DNA from: Collinsella sp.
GTDB lineage: Bacteria > Actinomycetota > Coriobacteriia > Coriobacteriales > Coriobacteriaceae
Direction: 5' to 3'
Assembly (NCBI GenBank): GCA_019414265.1
Contig: DXMJ01000007.1
Location: 1-39,157 of the forward strand
Length of the DNA: 39,157 bases
Numbering within the stretch: position 1 is the first letter of the stretch; every line of letters begins with the position of its first letter. Shown here one piece after another: positions 31,344 through 39,157 of the stretch. Below the pieces are notes generated by a model. It was not told the DNA's origin, did not search any database, and was given only the letters and a program-made list of their open reading frames with translations. The position numbers and the translations under genes were made by a program.

Positions 31344-32651
31344 TTACTTGGTAGAAGGTTCGACTTTATCGATGGCCCAGGTGGCTCCGAGACCGCCGGT
31401 GGTGTTGCGGCGGATGCGCACGGTGACTTCGTGGCGCTCGCCGGCCTGTGTGTAGCGCAGGGGGAAGCTCGCGCGGTTACGGCCGGCCTCGATGGCACCG
31501 CGCTCGCGAGCGATCCAGTAGTACTCGCCGACGATGCCGAGGGTGTCGGCGCCGTAGGGGAGATAAGTCGACAGCTGGTGCAGCAGCGGGCTAGGGCAGA
31601 AGACCTCGGTCGCGAAATCGATGGGGAAGTCCCCGGGGATGGTCGGTGCTGCGGGAGCGGGGGCCGGTGCTGAATTGGGGACCGGAGTCGGTGCAGGTGT
31701 GGGAGCCTGGTCACAGGCGGGTGCGGATGCGGACTCAATGACAGGTGCAGACTCAGATGCCGCTTCTGGCTTAGCTATGGAATCTGTCGGTTCCACGGAG
31801 ATGGACGTGTCTTCGGTCCCGGTTTTGGCATCGGCCTGCGGAGTGTCCTCTGCCTCGACGTTCGGCTTGGCCTCGACCGGCGTGGATACCATGGTGGTGA
31901 TGCCGGCGTTGGCGTTCTCGGGGTCGTAGACAACCGTGAGCGAGATGGCAGGCTGGGGCGCCTCGGGCTCCGGTGTTGCCTCGGCAGCATCTTGATCCGC
32001 GAGCTCGTCGGACTGATTGTCCTCGGTGTTGTCGCTAAAGACATCGTGGTTCTGGAACACGGGCGCCTCGGGCTGGCCAGCCGCCTCTTCGGTTGTCGAC
32101 TTGGATGCCTCGTTGAGCTCCGCAGTGGCTTCCTGCTCGGATATGACTTCGGGATCGGTCGTGGCGGCGATTTCGGTTTCGGCCTCTGCTGTTGCTCCAA
32201 TAGCGACTTCGATCTCTGTCTCGGGTTCGGGTTCCGGCACGGCTCCAACCATGGCTTCGGGCTCGGGACGCTTAACGTGCTTGGGGCGCACGGCCTTCAG
32301 GTCCTTCTTGCCGCGCTTCTTCTTTTTGTAGGACTGCTTGGCGCCCTTGGTAGCCTTGCGCTTGTCCTCGTCCTTGGCAAGGGCGGCATCCCATGCCTCG
32401 TTGGCGATGACGGTGGCATACAGGCGGCCGCCTTTGAAGACGGTCAGCTTAATGCAGTCGTTAAGCTCCTCGAGCAGCTCGCGCGTGGATTCAAAGCCCA
32501 GGTCATAAGCAGTCATGTCGTCTGCGGCGAGCGCCTCCTCGACCTGCGTCATAAATGTTTGCTTGCCGCATCCGATTGCATCGCGTAGCAGGCGATACAG
32601 ATAGATGTGGTTGCCCAGCGCAAGCGTGGGCCTAACTATTGTCTTGCTCAT
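31344..32651 (-). CDS. two-domain protein with long Pro/Ala/Glu-rich linker
   Basis: 435 residues from ATG 32651, with GAGGAG 8 bases upstream. Residues 1-95 form a compact domain (GNHIYLYRLLRDAIGCGKQTF, AYDLGFESTRELLEELNDCIKL, GGRLYATVIANEAW) that resembles OST-HTH/LOTUS RNA-binding domains in pattern; this is weak. A Lys-rich patch (KQSYKKKKRGKKDLK) follows, then about 210 low-complexity residues rich in Pro, Ala, Glu and Thr. A C-terminal domain of about 90 residues (FPIDFATEVFCPSPLLHQLSTYL, RRNTTGGLGATWAIDKVE) ends it. No signal peptide, so probably cytoplasmic. Function unknown. Confidence 0.8.
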   Translation of the reverse strand: MSKTIVRPTLALGNHIYLYRLLRDAIGCGKQTFMTQVEEALAADDMTAYDLGFESTRELLEELNDCIKLTVFKGGRLYATVIANEAWDAALAKDEDKRKATKGAKQSYKKKKRGKKDLKAVRPKHVKRPEPEAMVGAVPEPEPETEIEVAIGATAEAETEIAATTDPEVISEQEATAELNEASKSTTEEAAGQPEAPVFQNHDVFSDNTEDNQSDELADQDAAEATPEPEAPQPAISLTVVYDPENANAGITTMVSTPVEAKPNVEAEDTPQADAKTGTEDTSISVEPTDSIAKPEAASESAPVIESASAPACDQAPTPAPTPVPNSAPAPAPAAPTIPGDFPIDFATEVFCPSPLLHQLSTYLPYGADTLGIVGEYYWIARERGAIEAGRNRASFPLRYTQAGERHEVTVRIRRNTTGGLGATWAIDKVEPSTK

Positions 32652-32663
32652 GGCAAATCTCCT

Positions 32664-32679
32664 CTTTACATATGTAAAG
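32664..32679. promoter_or_regulatory. 16-bp perfect palindrome upstream of the linker protein gene
   Basis: CTTTACATATGTAAAG lies 12 bp before the start of the leftward gene and just downstream of a TAAGAT on the same strand. It is a likely operator, or a transcript hairpin near the ribosome site. Confidence 0.45.
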
Positions 32680-32724
32680 CATCTTACCATCGCAGAGCGT
32701 TCGTCATGGCGGCGCCCAAGGCAA

Positions 32725-32756
32725 ACGGGCGCGAACCGCTGTCGATTCGCGCCCGT
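32725..32756. terminator. GC-rich hairpin between the two leftward genes
   Basis: ACGGGCGCGAA pairs perfectly with TTCGCGCCCGT; on the minus strand it follows the stop of the upstream membrane protein gene, with a short T run. Confidence 0.65.
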
Positions 32757-32787
32757 TGTACAGGTTGCCTATCTGGGGATGAAGCGC

Positions 32788-33741
32788 CTAGTTGCCCGAT
32801 GCCGTGCCTTGGCTCGAGCTGTCAGATGCCGTGCCGGAAGCGGTTCCGCTCGAGCTGTTGGTGTTGCTACTGTCTGCTGCACCCGTTCCCGACGTGGTGT
32901 CGCTCGTCTGGCCTCCCGTGTTCGGCTGTGAACCGTCAGTTGTTTGGCTTGAGTTGGTCGTGTCGGACGGCGCGCCACTGTTGGCCGTAGAGGAATCGGT
33001 GCCCTGCGATTGGTTTTGGGTGTTCGAGGACGAATCGGCAGAGGTAGAACTGTCTTGCGTGCCGTCCGCCTGTGTCTGCTGATCTTGAGACTGGGTGTTG
33101 CCATTTGCATCGCTCTCGGTCGTGCGCGACGAAAGGATTGGCTCGGGGCGCTCGCCCAGACCCTCACCGGCGGTGGTTATAAGGATGGCACCGGCGCAGG
33201 CGATAACCGCGACGATGGCGATGGCGATCGAGAAGATGATGACCTTCTTTTGCGTCTGGCTGCGCTCTTCCGCCGCCTTGGCGCGCAGGCTGTTGGGGGC
33301 GACGCGCGCCGTGGTCGCGCGTCCCGCGACCTGACGCATCTCCTGCGTAGTCGCGGCGCCGCCCAGGTGCTCCTCGGCATTAAGCTCAACGGGCTCATAG
33401 GCGCCGGCGGGGTAGTCGACGGCGGCGTGCGTACCTTTGAGGGCTTCGGCGCTGGCAGAGATAAAGTGGCGGTAGACCTGCGAGGACACAACGGTGATGA
33501 CCGAGCTCACGGCGGCACCAATTACTGAACCAGCGATACCAATCTTGGAGGCAAGCGCCACGCTCGTGGCGGCAGCTGCGGCGCCGGCGATGATCTGGGG
33601 AATGGAAATGTCATCGAACAGGCCCTTTTTGGGCGCGATGGCCATGGTCTGTCCGATGGAATGGTTCTCGTGCACGCCGTTGTTGAGCGATGCCGGCGTC
33701 ATGACGCGCGTGCGCGGCGCGTCGGTGTACTTGGTTGTCAT
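32788..33741 (-). CDS. membrane protein with Ser/Thr/Gln/Asn-rich exported tail
   Basis: 317 residues from ATG 33741 (GGAGG 8 bases upstream). Hydrophobic segments at about 48-70 and 75-92 (ALASKIGIAGSVIGAAVSSVITVV) and a third at about 168-190 (VIIFSIAIAIVAVIACAGAILI) predict membrane insertion. The last 110 residues are almost only Ser, Thr, Gly, Asn, Gln, Asp and Ala, presumably a flexible extracellular tail. The N-terminus is polar. No family recognised; it could be a surface or envelope-sensing protein. Confidence 0.82.
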   Translation of the reverse strand: MTTKYTDAPRTRVMTPASLNNGVHENHSIGQTMAIAPKKGLFDDISIPQIIAGAAAAATSVALASKIGIAGSVIGAAVSSVITVVSSQVYRHFISASAEALKGTHAAVDYPAGAYEPVELNAEEHLGGAATTQEMRQVAGRATTARVAPNSLRAKAAEERSQTQKKVIIFSIAIAIVAVIACAGAILITTAGEGLGERPEPILSSRTTESDANGNTQSQDQQTQADGTQDSSTSADSSSNTQNQSQGTDSSTANSGAPSDTTNSSQTTDGSQPNTGGQTSDTTSGTGAADSSNTNSSSGTASGTASDSSSQGTASGN

Positions 33742-33915
33742 ACGGGGTCCTCCCGGTGTAAATCTGCTTCGTTTCGTGTAGCCATCAGGGTACCCACCAG
33801 ATGTGAATCGTACGTGACATTTAACAGATACCATCAACTCATCAAGGGGGCCTGCTGTCTTTGGTGCAATAGCTTGATGCTAAACTGGATTTATGTTTGC
33901 GAGGTGGTTTACGTG

Positions 33916-34134
33916 ATGTACCCGTATATGACATTCGAAGATGGAACCGAGGTCATTCATTCTGACCTGATTACAGATGGCGATATCAAAAAGGTTATCG
34001 TGCATTTTGAGCGACCGACGGCAGAGGGCTTCGACTCCGCTCGTTGTGAGTTGCCTTCCTGTTCGTGGACTGACTGGGAAGGGCATTTTACTCAGAGTGA
34101 AAAACGAGCTTTCGAAGAGTGTCTGAGCAAATAA
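33916..34134 (+). CDS. small conserved hypothetical protein
   Basis: 72 residues from ATG 33916 (GAGGTGG 8 bases upstream). MYPYMTFEDGTEVIHSDLI, KVIVHFERPTAEGFDSARCELP and a C-terminal helix EKRAFEECL resemble a short protein I have seen annotated as hypothetical in many gut Firmicutes. It looks like one small alpha/beta domain. No function known. It is 100 nt upstream of the RiPP-type operon, separated by tandem repeats, so it may or may not belong to it. Confidence 0.7.
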   Translation: MYPYMTFEDGTEVIHSDLITDGDIKKVIVHFERPTAEGFDSARCELPSCSWTDWEGHFTQSEKRAFEECLSK

Positions 34135-34140
34135 TTCTGA

Positions 34141-34160
34141 TTAGTTCGAGTTTAGTTCGA
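34141..34160. promoter_or_regulatory. tandem 9-bp direct repeats upstream of the RiPP-type operon
   Basis: TTAGTTCGA occurs at 34141-34149 and 34152-34160, an 11-bp period placing both on one helix face. A TAGTAT at 34202-34207 could be a -10. This resembles an activator site. Confidence 0.4.
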
Positions 34161-34234
34161 ATAAAGAAGCTGAATGCGATGAGCTAAAGCGTATGCATTT
34201 TTAGTATTAGATGCGTATGAAATGGAGGATGTGA

Positions 34235-34516
34235 ATGGATGAGCTAATAGACTTTAAAAAACGATTTCTCAAGAATGGCGAGCTGGTTTCAATTCCAAAA
34301 AAGGAAAGCTATAAAAGAATCATGCTGCTATGGGCCGTCTCTTTCTTTGAATTAAATACAAGTTATACGGAGCTTCAGGTTAATCGTGTGCTGTCACAGC
34401 TCTATCCTGATTATGCCGTGTTGAGGCGGTACTTGGTTGATTATGGATTCCTATTAAGGGATGAACGAGGCCTGAAATACGAGGTTAATCGTGATGTTCA
34501 CGGTATTGAGAGCTAG
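34235..34516 (+). CDS. DUF2087 domain protein
   Basis: 93 residues from ATG 34235 with GGAGG 6 bases upstream. ELVSIPKKESYKRIMLLWAVSFFE, YTELQVNRVLSQLYPDYAVLRRYLVDYGFLLRDERG is the DUF2087 pattern, a winged-helix-like fold often attached to transcription regulators. It stands alone here. Its end overlaps the MFS start by 23 bp, so it is the first gene of the island operon. A regulatory role is plausible but not shown. Confidence 0.88.
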   Translation: MDELIDFKKRFLKNGELVSIPKKESYKRIMLLWAVSFFELNTSYTELQVNRVLSQLYPDYAVLRRYLVDYGFLLRDERGLKYEVNRDVHGIES

Positions 34517-35678
34517 CCGTCCGGTTCGGGTCCTATATATTGCTAGAGGGATAAGCGAAATAGGCAATTGGTGTGCGAATATTGCTTTGCCAATGCTGAT
34601 TTACGAGGTAACTCACGATGTTTCTGCAACTGCTTTGATGGTTTGCTGCAGATTTGCCCCCTCTCTGTTTTCAGTTGCGCTCGCGCAGCTGCCTCAGAAG
34701 ATGGGTATCGGGACACTGCAGGCCATGAGATTGGCAGACTTAATTCGCGCGGGATTATTCGTTTGCTATATTTTTGTTGATAGTAAATGGAGTATGTTTG
34801 CTATTACGTGCGCGGTATCGCTTTGCCGAACGGTAGAAATGCCCTGCTTTTACTCGTTGTTAAGAGCCAATACGAATAGTATCAATCGCGACGTAATTAA
34901 TAATTCGTTTGGGTTCCTGCAGAATTTGATGATGGTTCTGGGGCCAGTTGCCGGCGGTTTTGTTGTCGCTCAATTTGGGGCGGAGGCTGTTCTTGCATTA
35001 GACGCGCTTTCTTTTGCCGCGTCGTTCTGGTTGCTGCGAGATGTTCCGTCGGTTATCGAGGTTAATGATAAAGAGGGAATAAGCAAAAATGAAAAAAACA
35101 GGACTGCATTTAGTGATCTTAGCGCGAAGCACTTGGCAATTGGTTTCCTATTAATCGATATTTCTAGTGGCGTGGCATTCGGCTCTCTGAATTCTCTTTT
35201 GCCAGCTATAGCGCAATTGCAATTTGACTCGTCATCGATACAATACGGATTCCTTCAGAGTAGTCTTACAATCGGACTGTTGTTCGGAAATACAATATAT
35301 GGTCGTTTAATCAGTGGTTCCGATTGCGTTAAATCATATTGTTTTGTGACGTATCTTGCGCTCGGTGCGTATCTGGCGTTTGGCTATCGCTATGCGTCTG
35401 GGATATCGTTTATTTTCCTTTTTATCGTCGGTGCCGGAAACGCCATTCAAGATGTGCTTCTCATAACATCGCTGCAGGATTTGGCGAGAGACGGATCTGA
35501 ATCGATAAGCCTGTTTTCAATTAGGGAATCTTTGCAATCGGTTGCTGTTGTTATTTCAACACTTCTTGTTTCGCTGTTCACGAGCATCGCGATGTTCTCA
35601 ATTCTCGTTACAGGACTTGGTGTATTTTCAATTATGATGGTAGTTGTGTTTCAATTGAATTATTTGCGAAAGATGTGA
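34494..35678 (+). CDS. MFS exporter
   Basis: 394 residues from ATG 34494 (GTG 34491 is possible), about 12 hydrophobic helices. IARGISEIGNWCANIALPMLIYEVTHDVSATALM is typical of the EntS-like MFS subgroup that exports small molecules, and the central loop (about residues 185-205) is cytoplasmic and charged. It overlaps the DUF2087 gene and is 7 bp before the radical SAM gene. In this setting it probably exports the modified peptide or gives self-protection. Confidence 0.88.
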   Translation: MFTVLRASRPVRVLYIARGISEIGNWCANIALPMLIYEVTHDVSATALMVCCRFAPSLFSVALAQLPQKMGIGTLQAMRLADLIRAGLFVCYIFVDSKWSMFAITCAVSLCRTVEMPCFYSLLRANTNSINRDVINNSFGFLQNLMMVLGPVAGGFVVAQFGAEAVLALDALSFAASFWLLRDVPSVIEVNDKEGISKNEKNRTAFSDLSAKHLAIGFLLIDISSGVAFGSLNSLLPAIAQLQFDSSSIQYGFLQSSLTIGLLFGNTIYGRLISGSDCVKSYCFVTYLALGAYLAFGYRYASGISFIFLFIVGAGNAIQDVLLITSLQDLARDGSESISLFSIRESLQSVAVVISTLLVSLFTSIAMFSILVTGLGVFSIMMVVVFQLNYLRKM

Positions 35679-35685
35679 CGTTGAT

Positions 35686-38007
35686 ATGCCTAAAACGCTT
35701 TTAGTATTTCCCCCAGGATGGAGTCCAGTGGGGCCGTATCTTGCCTTGCCTGTTTTGAAGTCATATCTTCAAGAGGTTGAACAATACAAAGTTGACATTG
35801 TTGACTTAAACGTGGAATTTTACGATGACCTCCTATCTTTTAGACATGTCGAAGAGTGCTGTAAAAGGTATCGGGAAACAAAGGATTCGTTTAGTTCGAA
35901 TGTTCAATTAACAATCGAGTTGATACAAAAGTCGGCACTTAATGTTGACGAGGCAAAAGATATTTTCAGATCGAAGAGATACTTTAATCTAAAAGAAAGA
36001 CAATATGCTGAAAACATTTTTAGAAATGCACTCTATATCATAAATCACGTCTCATATGGAGTTAAATACACGTTCAACTCCATAGATCTGCCCTATGATT
36101 ATTATTCGACACCAGAAATAATGAAATCGCTTGCGGATACCTTGCATAATCCGTTTATTTCCTTCTATGAGACTGCCTTCCTTAAGCGTATTCAGAGGGA
36201 AAAAATCGAGTTTATTGGGATTTCGGTGAGCGGCTGTTTCCAATTGATTTCTGCAGTTACGTTAGCGAAACTGATTAAAGAAGAATGTCCATCTGTTAAA
36301 CACGTCTCATTGGGCGGCAATTACATTACTCGTTTAGCAGATGACTGCATGAAAGAATGGCATCCCTTTTTTGAATACATTGATTCGATAATGATGTATG
36401 ACGGCGAAGAGCCGCTTGCACGTCTTCTTGAGGCCCTTGACTCTGGTGATGACAATCTCGACTGTGTTCCAAACCTTTGCCATGCTAAAGGTGGAAAGAT
36501 ATATAAAAACCATCGGATTGAGCAAACATTTATCAACGATACAGTTCCCGATTTCGATGGCTTCGCCTTTTCTAAATACTTCATGCCTGAGCTAATATTG
36601 CCGGTTTATTCCTCTAGGCAGTGTTTTAATCATTGCGCCTTCTGCACCATTCCCGGTGCTACCGGTGGTTGTTACCGAAAGATGCCTATATCGAGAGTAT
36701 TTGAAATAATGTGTCGGTTAAATGAAAAATACGGCACGAGAGTTTTCTCTTTTGTGGATGAAACATTCGAAGGCAAAAGAATGGAGCAACTCGCGGATGA
36801 AATAAACGCATCGGGAAAAACGTTTTTCTGGCATGGAGAAACGAGGTTCTCTCCAACCCTAAGTACAGACGTTTTTAACAAGATATACCAAAGTGGATGT
36901 AGGCAGATTCAGTTTGGCCTCGAGTCATACAACCAAAGAGTTCTTGATCTAATGAAGAAGAACACGAGAGTTGATTGGATTGATCGCAATATCCATGATT
37001 GCCTCAATGCCGGTATTCCTGTTCATCTATTTTTTATGATTGGCTTTCCGACCGAAACTAAAGAAGAGGCTCTGAACACCTTAGCTTATACAGAGAATGT
37101 TTTGAATTATTCAAAACAGGTATGTGGTGTTCCATATTCCACGAGAGGATTTACGAATTTTGGTCTCGTTATGGGGTCGGATGTTTGGAATCATCCCGAT
37201 AAGTATGGTGTCTCTGTAATGCCGAAGTCCCAATATGAGGATTTGCGCCTCGAAGTGGATTATGTTTCAGGCACTGGTTTAACTTTAAATGAAGCAAAAT
37301 CCTTATCTGATGAGCATCATATTGATTTTTATATGCAAGAGGTCATAAACGGTAGCGACACAATTGACTTGCCCCAGCGGCTTCATATTTCAGAGGTGAC
37401 CTGGATCCTAGATTCTATTCACGCTGTCAGGTATAAGGGACATTTGACCAAAGTAAAGCGACGGCTAACTAGTCTAAATCCAGCTGATCGAATCTGGCTG
37501 GATTCCAAGACCTCTGTCGTGCTCGTTGAGCCATTTGCCTACTTCTATAATTCTGAATACCATCATGTCTATGCTGTTTCCCAGTTGGTATACCTTAAGT
37601 TGGCCCGTTTATTGGAGGCCGATTGTAGCATTTCTCCTATTCTTGATCAGGGCGACCTCGAGCTGACAAGGGCGATAGAAGAACTGTTGCATTATGGATT
37701 GCTGAATACAAATATCGATGCCGATTATGTAATGCACGATAATGGTTTTCAATTGGTTAAAAGTTCGTTTGTTAAAGAAGTCGGACGCTCAAAAGAGGGG
37801 TTAAGAGTACTGCTGAGTTGTGCCACCCATAGAATGTGTGCGGTTAATGATTTTTCGTTCGCTTTGCTTTCGTTGTTTGAAAAGCCGATTACTAAGAACG
37901 AGGTGCGCGACATTTTGAAAAAAGAGGGACTATCGACAAACGAGGAGCAATTAAACAAGTTGGTTGATAATTGCATGAAAGCAGATATACTACAATTGAT
38001 TAGATAG
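35686..38007 (+). CDS. B12-binding-type radical SAM enzyme with C-terminal winged-helix-like modules
   Basis: 773 residues. The N-terminal 250 form a cobalamin-binding-type domain with a helical insert (LLVFPPGWSPVGPYLALPVLKSYL, IEFIGISVSG, HVSLGGNYITRLADD, YDGEEPLARLLEAL). The radical SAM core begins at about 305, with Cys313, Cys317 and Cys320 (CX3CX2C) for the 4Fe-4S cluster, then FVDETFEGKRM and FGLESYNQRVLDLMKKN. After about residue 590, two small winged-helix-like modules follow, the last (VNDFSFALLSLFEKPITKNEVRDILKKEG) reminiscent of PqqD-type peptide-recognition elements. The 36-codon gene next door is the likely substrate. Enzyme class confident; reaction unknown. Confidence 0.88.
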   Translation: MPKTLLVFPPGWSPVGPYLALPVLKSYLQEVEQYKVDIVDLNVEFYDDLLSFRHVEECCKRYRETKDSFSSNVQLTIELIQKSALNVDEAKDIFRSKRYFNLKERQYAENIFRNALYIINHVSYGVKYTFNSIDLPYDYYSTPEIMKSLADTLHNPFISFYETAFLKRIQREKIEFIGISVSGCFQLISAVTLAKLIKEECPSVKHVSLGGNYITRLADDCMKEWHPFFEYIDSIMMYDGEEPLARLLEALDSGDDNLDCVPNLCHAKGGKIYKNHRIEQTFINDTVPDFDGFAFSKYFMPELILPVYSSRQCFNHCAFCTIPGATGGCYRKMPISRVFEIMCRLNEKYGTRVFSFVDETFEGKRMEQLADEINASGKTFFWHGETRFSPTLSTDVFNKIYQSGCRQIQFGLESYNQRVLDLMKKNTRVDWIDRNIHDCLNAGIPVHLFFMIGFPTETKEEALNTLAYTENVLNYSKQVCGVPYSTRGFTNFGLVMGSDVWNHPDKYGVSVMPKSQYEDLRLEVDYVSGTGLTLNEAKSLSDEHHIDFYMQEVINGSDTIDLPQRLHISEVTWILDSIHAVRYKGHLTKVKRRLTSLNPADRIWLDSKTSVVLVEPFAYFYNSEYHHVYAVSQLVYLKLARLLEADCSISPILDQGDLELTRAIEELLHYGLLNTNIDADYVMHDNGFQLVKSSFVKEVGRSKEGLRVLLSCATHRMCAVNDFSFALLSLFEKPITKNEVRDILKKEGLSTNEEQLNKLVDNCMKADILQLIR

Positions 38008-38020
38008 AGGAGGTTTCTGC

Positions 38021-38131
38021 ATGGACGTTATTAACAAAGATCTCTTGGAGCAACTGAAAGAGTCTCAGGAAGAGGGCGTCGTGGTAGAAGTGTTCGACTT
38101 TGAGGACTACATGGATAAATTCTGCCATTAG
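38021..38131 (+). CDS. putative RiPP precursor peptide
   Basis: 36 residues from ATG 38021, with AGAGGAGG 7 bases upstream, the strongest ribosome site in the island. Residues 5-18 (NKDLLEQLKESQEE) predict a helix, then VVVEVFDF a strand, and the end EDYMDKFCH holds the only Tyr, Cys and His. A leader helix plus strand followed by a short functional tail fits a RiPP precursor, with the strand suited to pairing with a recognition domain. It is 13 bp after the radical SAM gene and directly before a terminator. Precursor role is inferred. Confidence 0.65.
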   Translation: MDVINKDLLEQLKESQEEGVVVEVFDFEDYMDKFCH

Positions 38132-38155
38132 TTTCGGAATTAACTTGCCTCGCTT

Positions 38156-38189
38156 AAAGGAGAAGTCGATTATCGATTTCTCCTTTTTT
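38156..38189 (+). terminator. terminator of the RiPP-type operon
   Basis: AAAGGAGAA with TCGA inner pairs and TTTCTCCTTT, ending in TTTTTT. Confidence 0.9.
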
Positions 38190-38319
38190 AATTAAAGATA
38201 TTTTTGGAATTCATGCTCTTAGCACAGGTTGGCGTCTCAGTAAACTGGGAGGTTGCTTTGGCTAGTTAGAGATATGTGAACGTCCGTTAGACTGAATCTC
38301 AGGGTAGAAGGGGCCTCCA

Positions 38320-39157
38320 GTGTCCAGATCAACAAGGCAATGCTGCGTTTCGGCTAATAAGAACGATGGCTTTTTGCGTGTGGCGGCGGCGTCGCCGCGG
38401 ATTCGCGTGGCCGATGTCGAGGGCAATGCCGAGGTTGCACTGGCGGCTGTTCGCGAAGCCGCCGAGCGTGGCGTTCGTGCGTTGGTGCTGCCCGAGCTCA
38501 ACCTGTGCGGCTATACCGCGGCCGATCTGTTCCATAACCGCACGCTGCTGCATGGCTGCGAGGCGGCGCTGGTACGCATCCTCGATGAAACCCGTGAGCT
38601 GCCGATCATCTTTACCATCGGTCTTCCCGTTGCGGTGGCTGAAAACATCTATAATTGCGCGGCCGTTTGCTGTGCAGGCGAGCTCTTGGGCCTTACGGCC
38701 AAAAAATACTTGCCCAACTACGGTGAGTTTTATGAGCGCCGCTGGTTTGCTCCGGCGCCCGCCGATCCTGTGTGGGTCGAGTTTGCCGGTCAGGGCCCGG
38801 TGCCGCTTGGCTCGGGGCTTGTCTACCGCTGTTGTGATGAGGGTGCCGAGGATCTGGTGCTGGGCATCGAGGTGTGCGAGGACCTGTGGGTGCCGGCGCC
38901 CCCCTCGACTGAGATGGCACTTGCCGGTGCCACGGTGATCCTTAACCCGTCGGCCTCGGACGAGATTATCGGTAAGGCAGATTACCGCCGCAGCCTAATC
39001 TCCAATCAGAGCGCGCGCCTGTACTGTGCCTATGCCTATGCAGACGCGAGCGAGGGCGAGTCCACGACCGACATGGTCTTTGCGGGCGAGAACCTTATCT
39101 ACGAAAACGGATCCAAGCTCGCCGCCACTAAACTGCTTACCTGCGATATGGCGGTGG
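38320..39157 (+). CDS. nadE: glutamine-hydrolysing NAD+ synthase (3' end beyond window)
   Basis: The visible 279 codons are the nitrilase-type glutaminase domain that feeds ammonia to NAD synthesis. Glu59 in LVLPELNLCGY, lysine in TAKKYLPNYGEFYE and Cys186 in GIEVCEDLW form the catalytic triad. GTG 38320 is the only start with a good site (AAGGGG). It gives about 15 residues (MSRSTRQCCVSANKN) ahead of DGFLRVAAASP, where family members usually begin. The codon at the expected initiator position reads AAG. The 5' end may have been altered when the adjacent island arrived. Confidence 0.9.
   Translation, partial: MSRSTRQCCVSANKNDGFLRVAAASPRIRVADVEGNAEVALAAVREAAERGVRALVLPELNLCGYTAADLFHNRTLLHGCEAALVRILDETRELPIIFTIGLPVAVAENIYNCAAVCCAGELLGLTAKKYLPNYGEFYERRWFAPAPADPVWVEFAGQGPVPLGSGLVYRCCDEGAEDLVLGIEVCEDLWVPAPPSTEMALAGATVILNPSASDEIIGKADYRRSLISNQSARLYCAYAYADASEGESTTDMVFAGENLIYENGSKLAATKLLTCDMAV

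Larger units (their letters stand above)
33850..38250. mobile_element. A+T-rich genomic island carrying a RiPP-type cluster
   Basis: From about 33,850 to 38,250 the base composition drops sharply below that of both flanks, and codons such as AGA, ATA and TTA become common. All genes run rightward and the operon ends in a terminator. No integrase, insertion sequence or flanking repeat was found, so the borders are compositional estimates and the acquisition route is unknown. Confidence 0.6.

Noticed and set aside
38262..38501. minus-strand frame over the nadE start with a plausible-looking tail
   Set aside because: The first part is the shadow of nadE; the tail near 38270-38350 reads like protein but has no start, ribosome site or recognisable family.
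1..39157. CRISPR arrays, rRNA, tRNA genes and complete insertion sequences
   Set aside because: Looked for spaced direct repeats, conserved rRNA/tRNA blocks and DDE/tyrosine recombinase motifs on both strands; none seen.

Overview
The window looks like a chromosomal segment of a gut Coriobacteriia actinobacterium, most likely Collinsella or a close relative. This rests on G+C-rich coding with strong GC3 bias (long antisense shadow frames), plain AGGAGG-type ribosome sites, frequent GTG/TTG starts and a gut-anaerobe gene mix (Fe-S aldo/keto reductase, DUF3793 plus flavodoxin, fructoselysine-kinase-like PfkB, SdpR/SdpI). The taxonomic call is inference; no rRNA marker is present.

Layout. 1-5800: end-truncated Gfo/Idh/MocA oxidoreductase, RNase HI, a LysR regulator divergent from O-acetylhomoserine sulfhydrylase (metY), then a secreted protein and a small membrane protein. 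The LysR-metY gap holds a LysR box, a consensus promoter and a structured leader encoding a 17-residue peptide. 5800-12540: ketopantoate-reductase-like protein, Fe-S aldo/keto reductase, endonuclease IV and a three-gene polar amino acid ABC transporter whose permease carries an extra extracytoplasmic domain. 12540-17100: flavodoxin plus DUF3793, a copper-type HMA protein behind a CsoR-like operator, a LexA-controlled Y-family polymerase/YolD operon, and a half-length iron-alcohol-dehydrogenase-like protein flanked by related intergenic repeats.

17200-22500: pgi followed by a 3.5-kb segment (VirD4-like ATPase, ClpP-like protease, unknown protein) bounded by a 31-bp direct repeat of the last ten codons of pgi, and by two versions of the pgi terminator. 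This is the architecture of an element integrated into the 3' end of a protein gene, but no integrase is visible. 22800-27980: deoC, two HAD phosphatases, a PfkB kinase, a 226-bp inverted-repeat element, tatD and tcdA. 28000-29500: a compact type I toxin-antitoxin locus with a LexA-like box over the toxin promoter, then sdpR-sdpI. 29600-33740: ettA and two unusual low-complexity proteins.

33850-38250 is visibly A+T-richer with different codon use (AGA, ATA, TTA). It encodes a DUF2087 protein, an MFS exporter, a 773-residue cobalamin-binding-type radical SAM enzyme with winged-helix-like C-terminal modules, and a 36-codon peptide with a strong ribosome site ending in Phe-Cys-His, then a terminator. 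I read this as a horizontally acquired RiPP-type cluster, and it is the best candidate for an undescribed system here. The window ends inside nadE, whose N-terminus next to the island is atypical.
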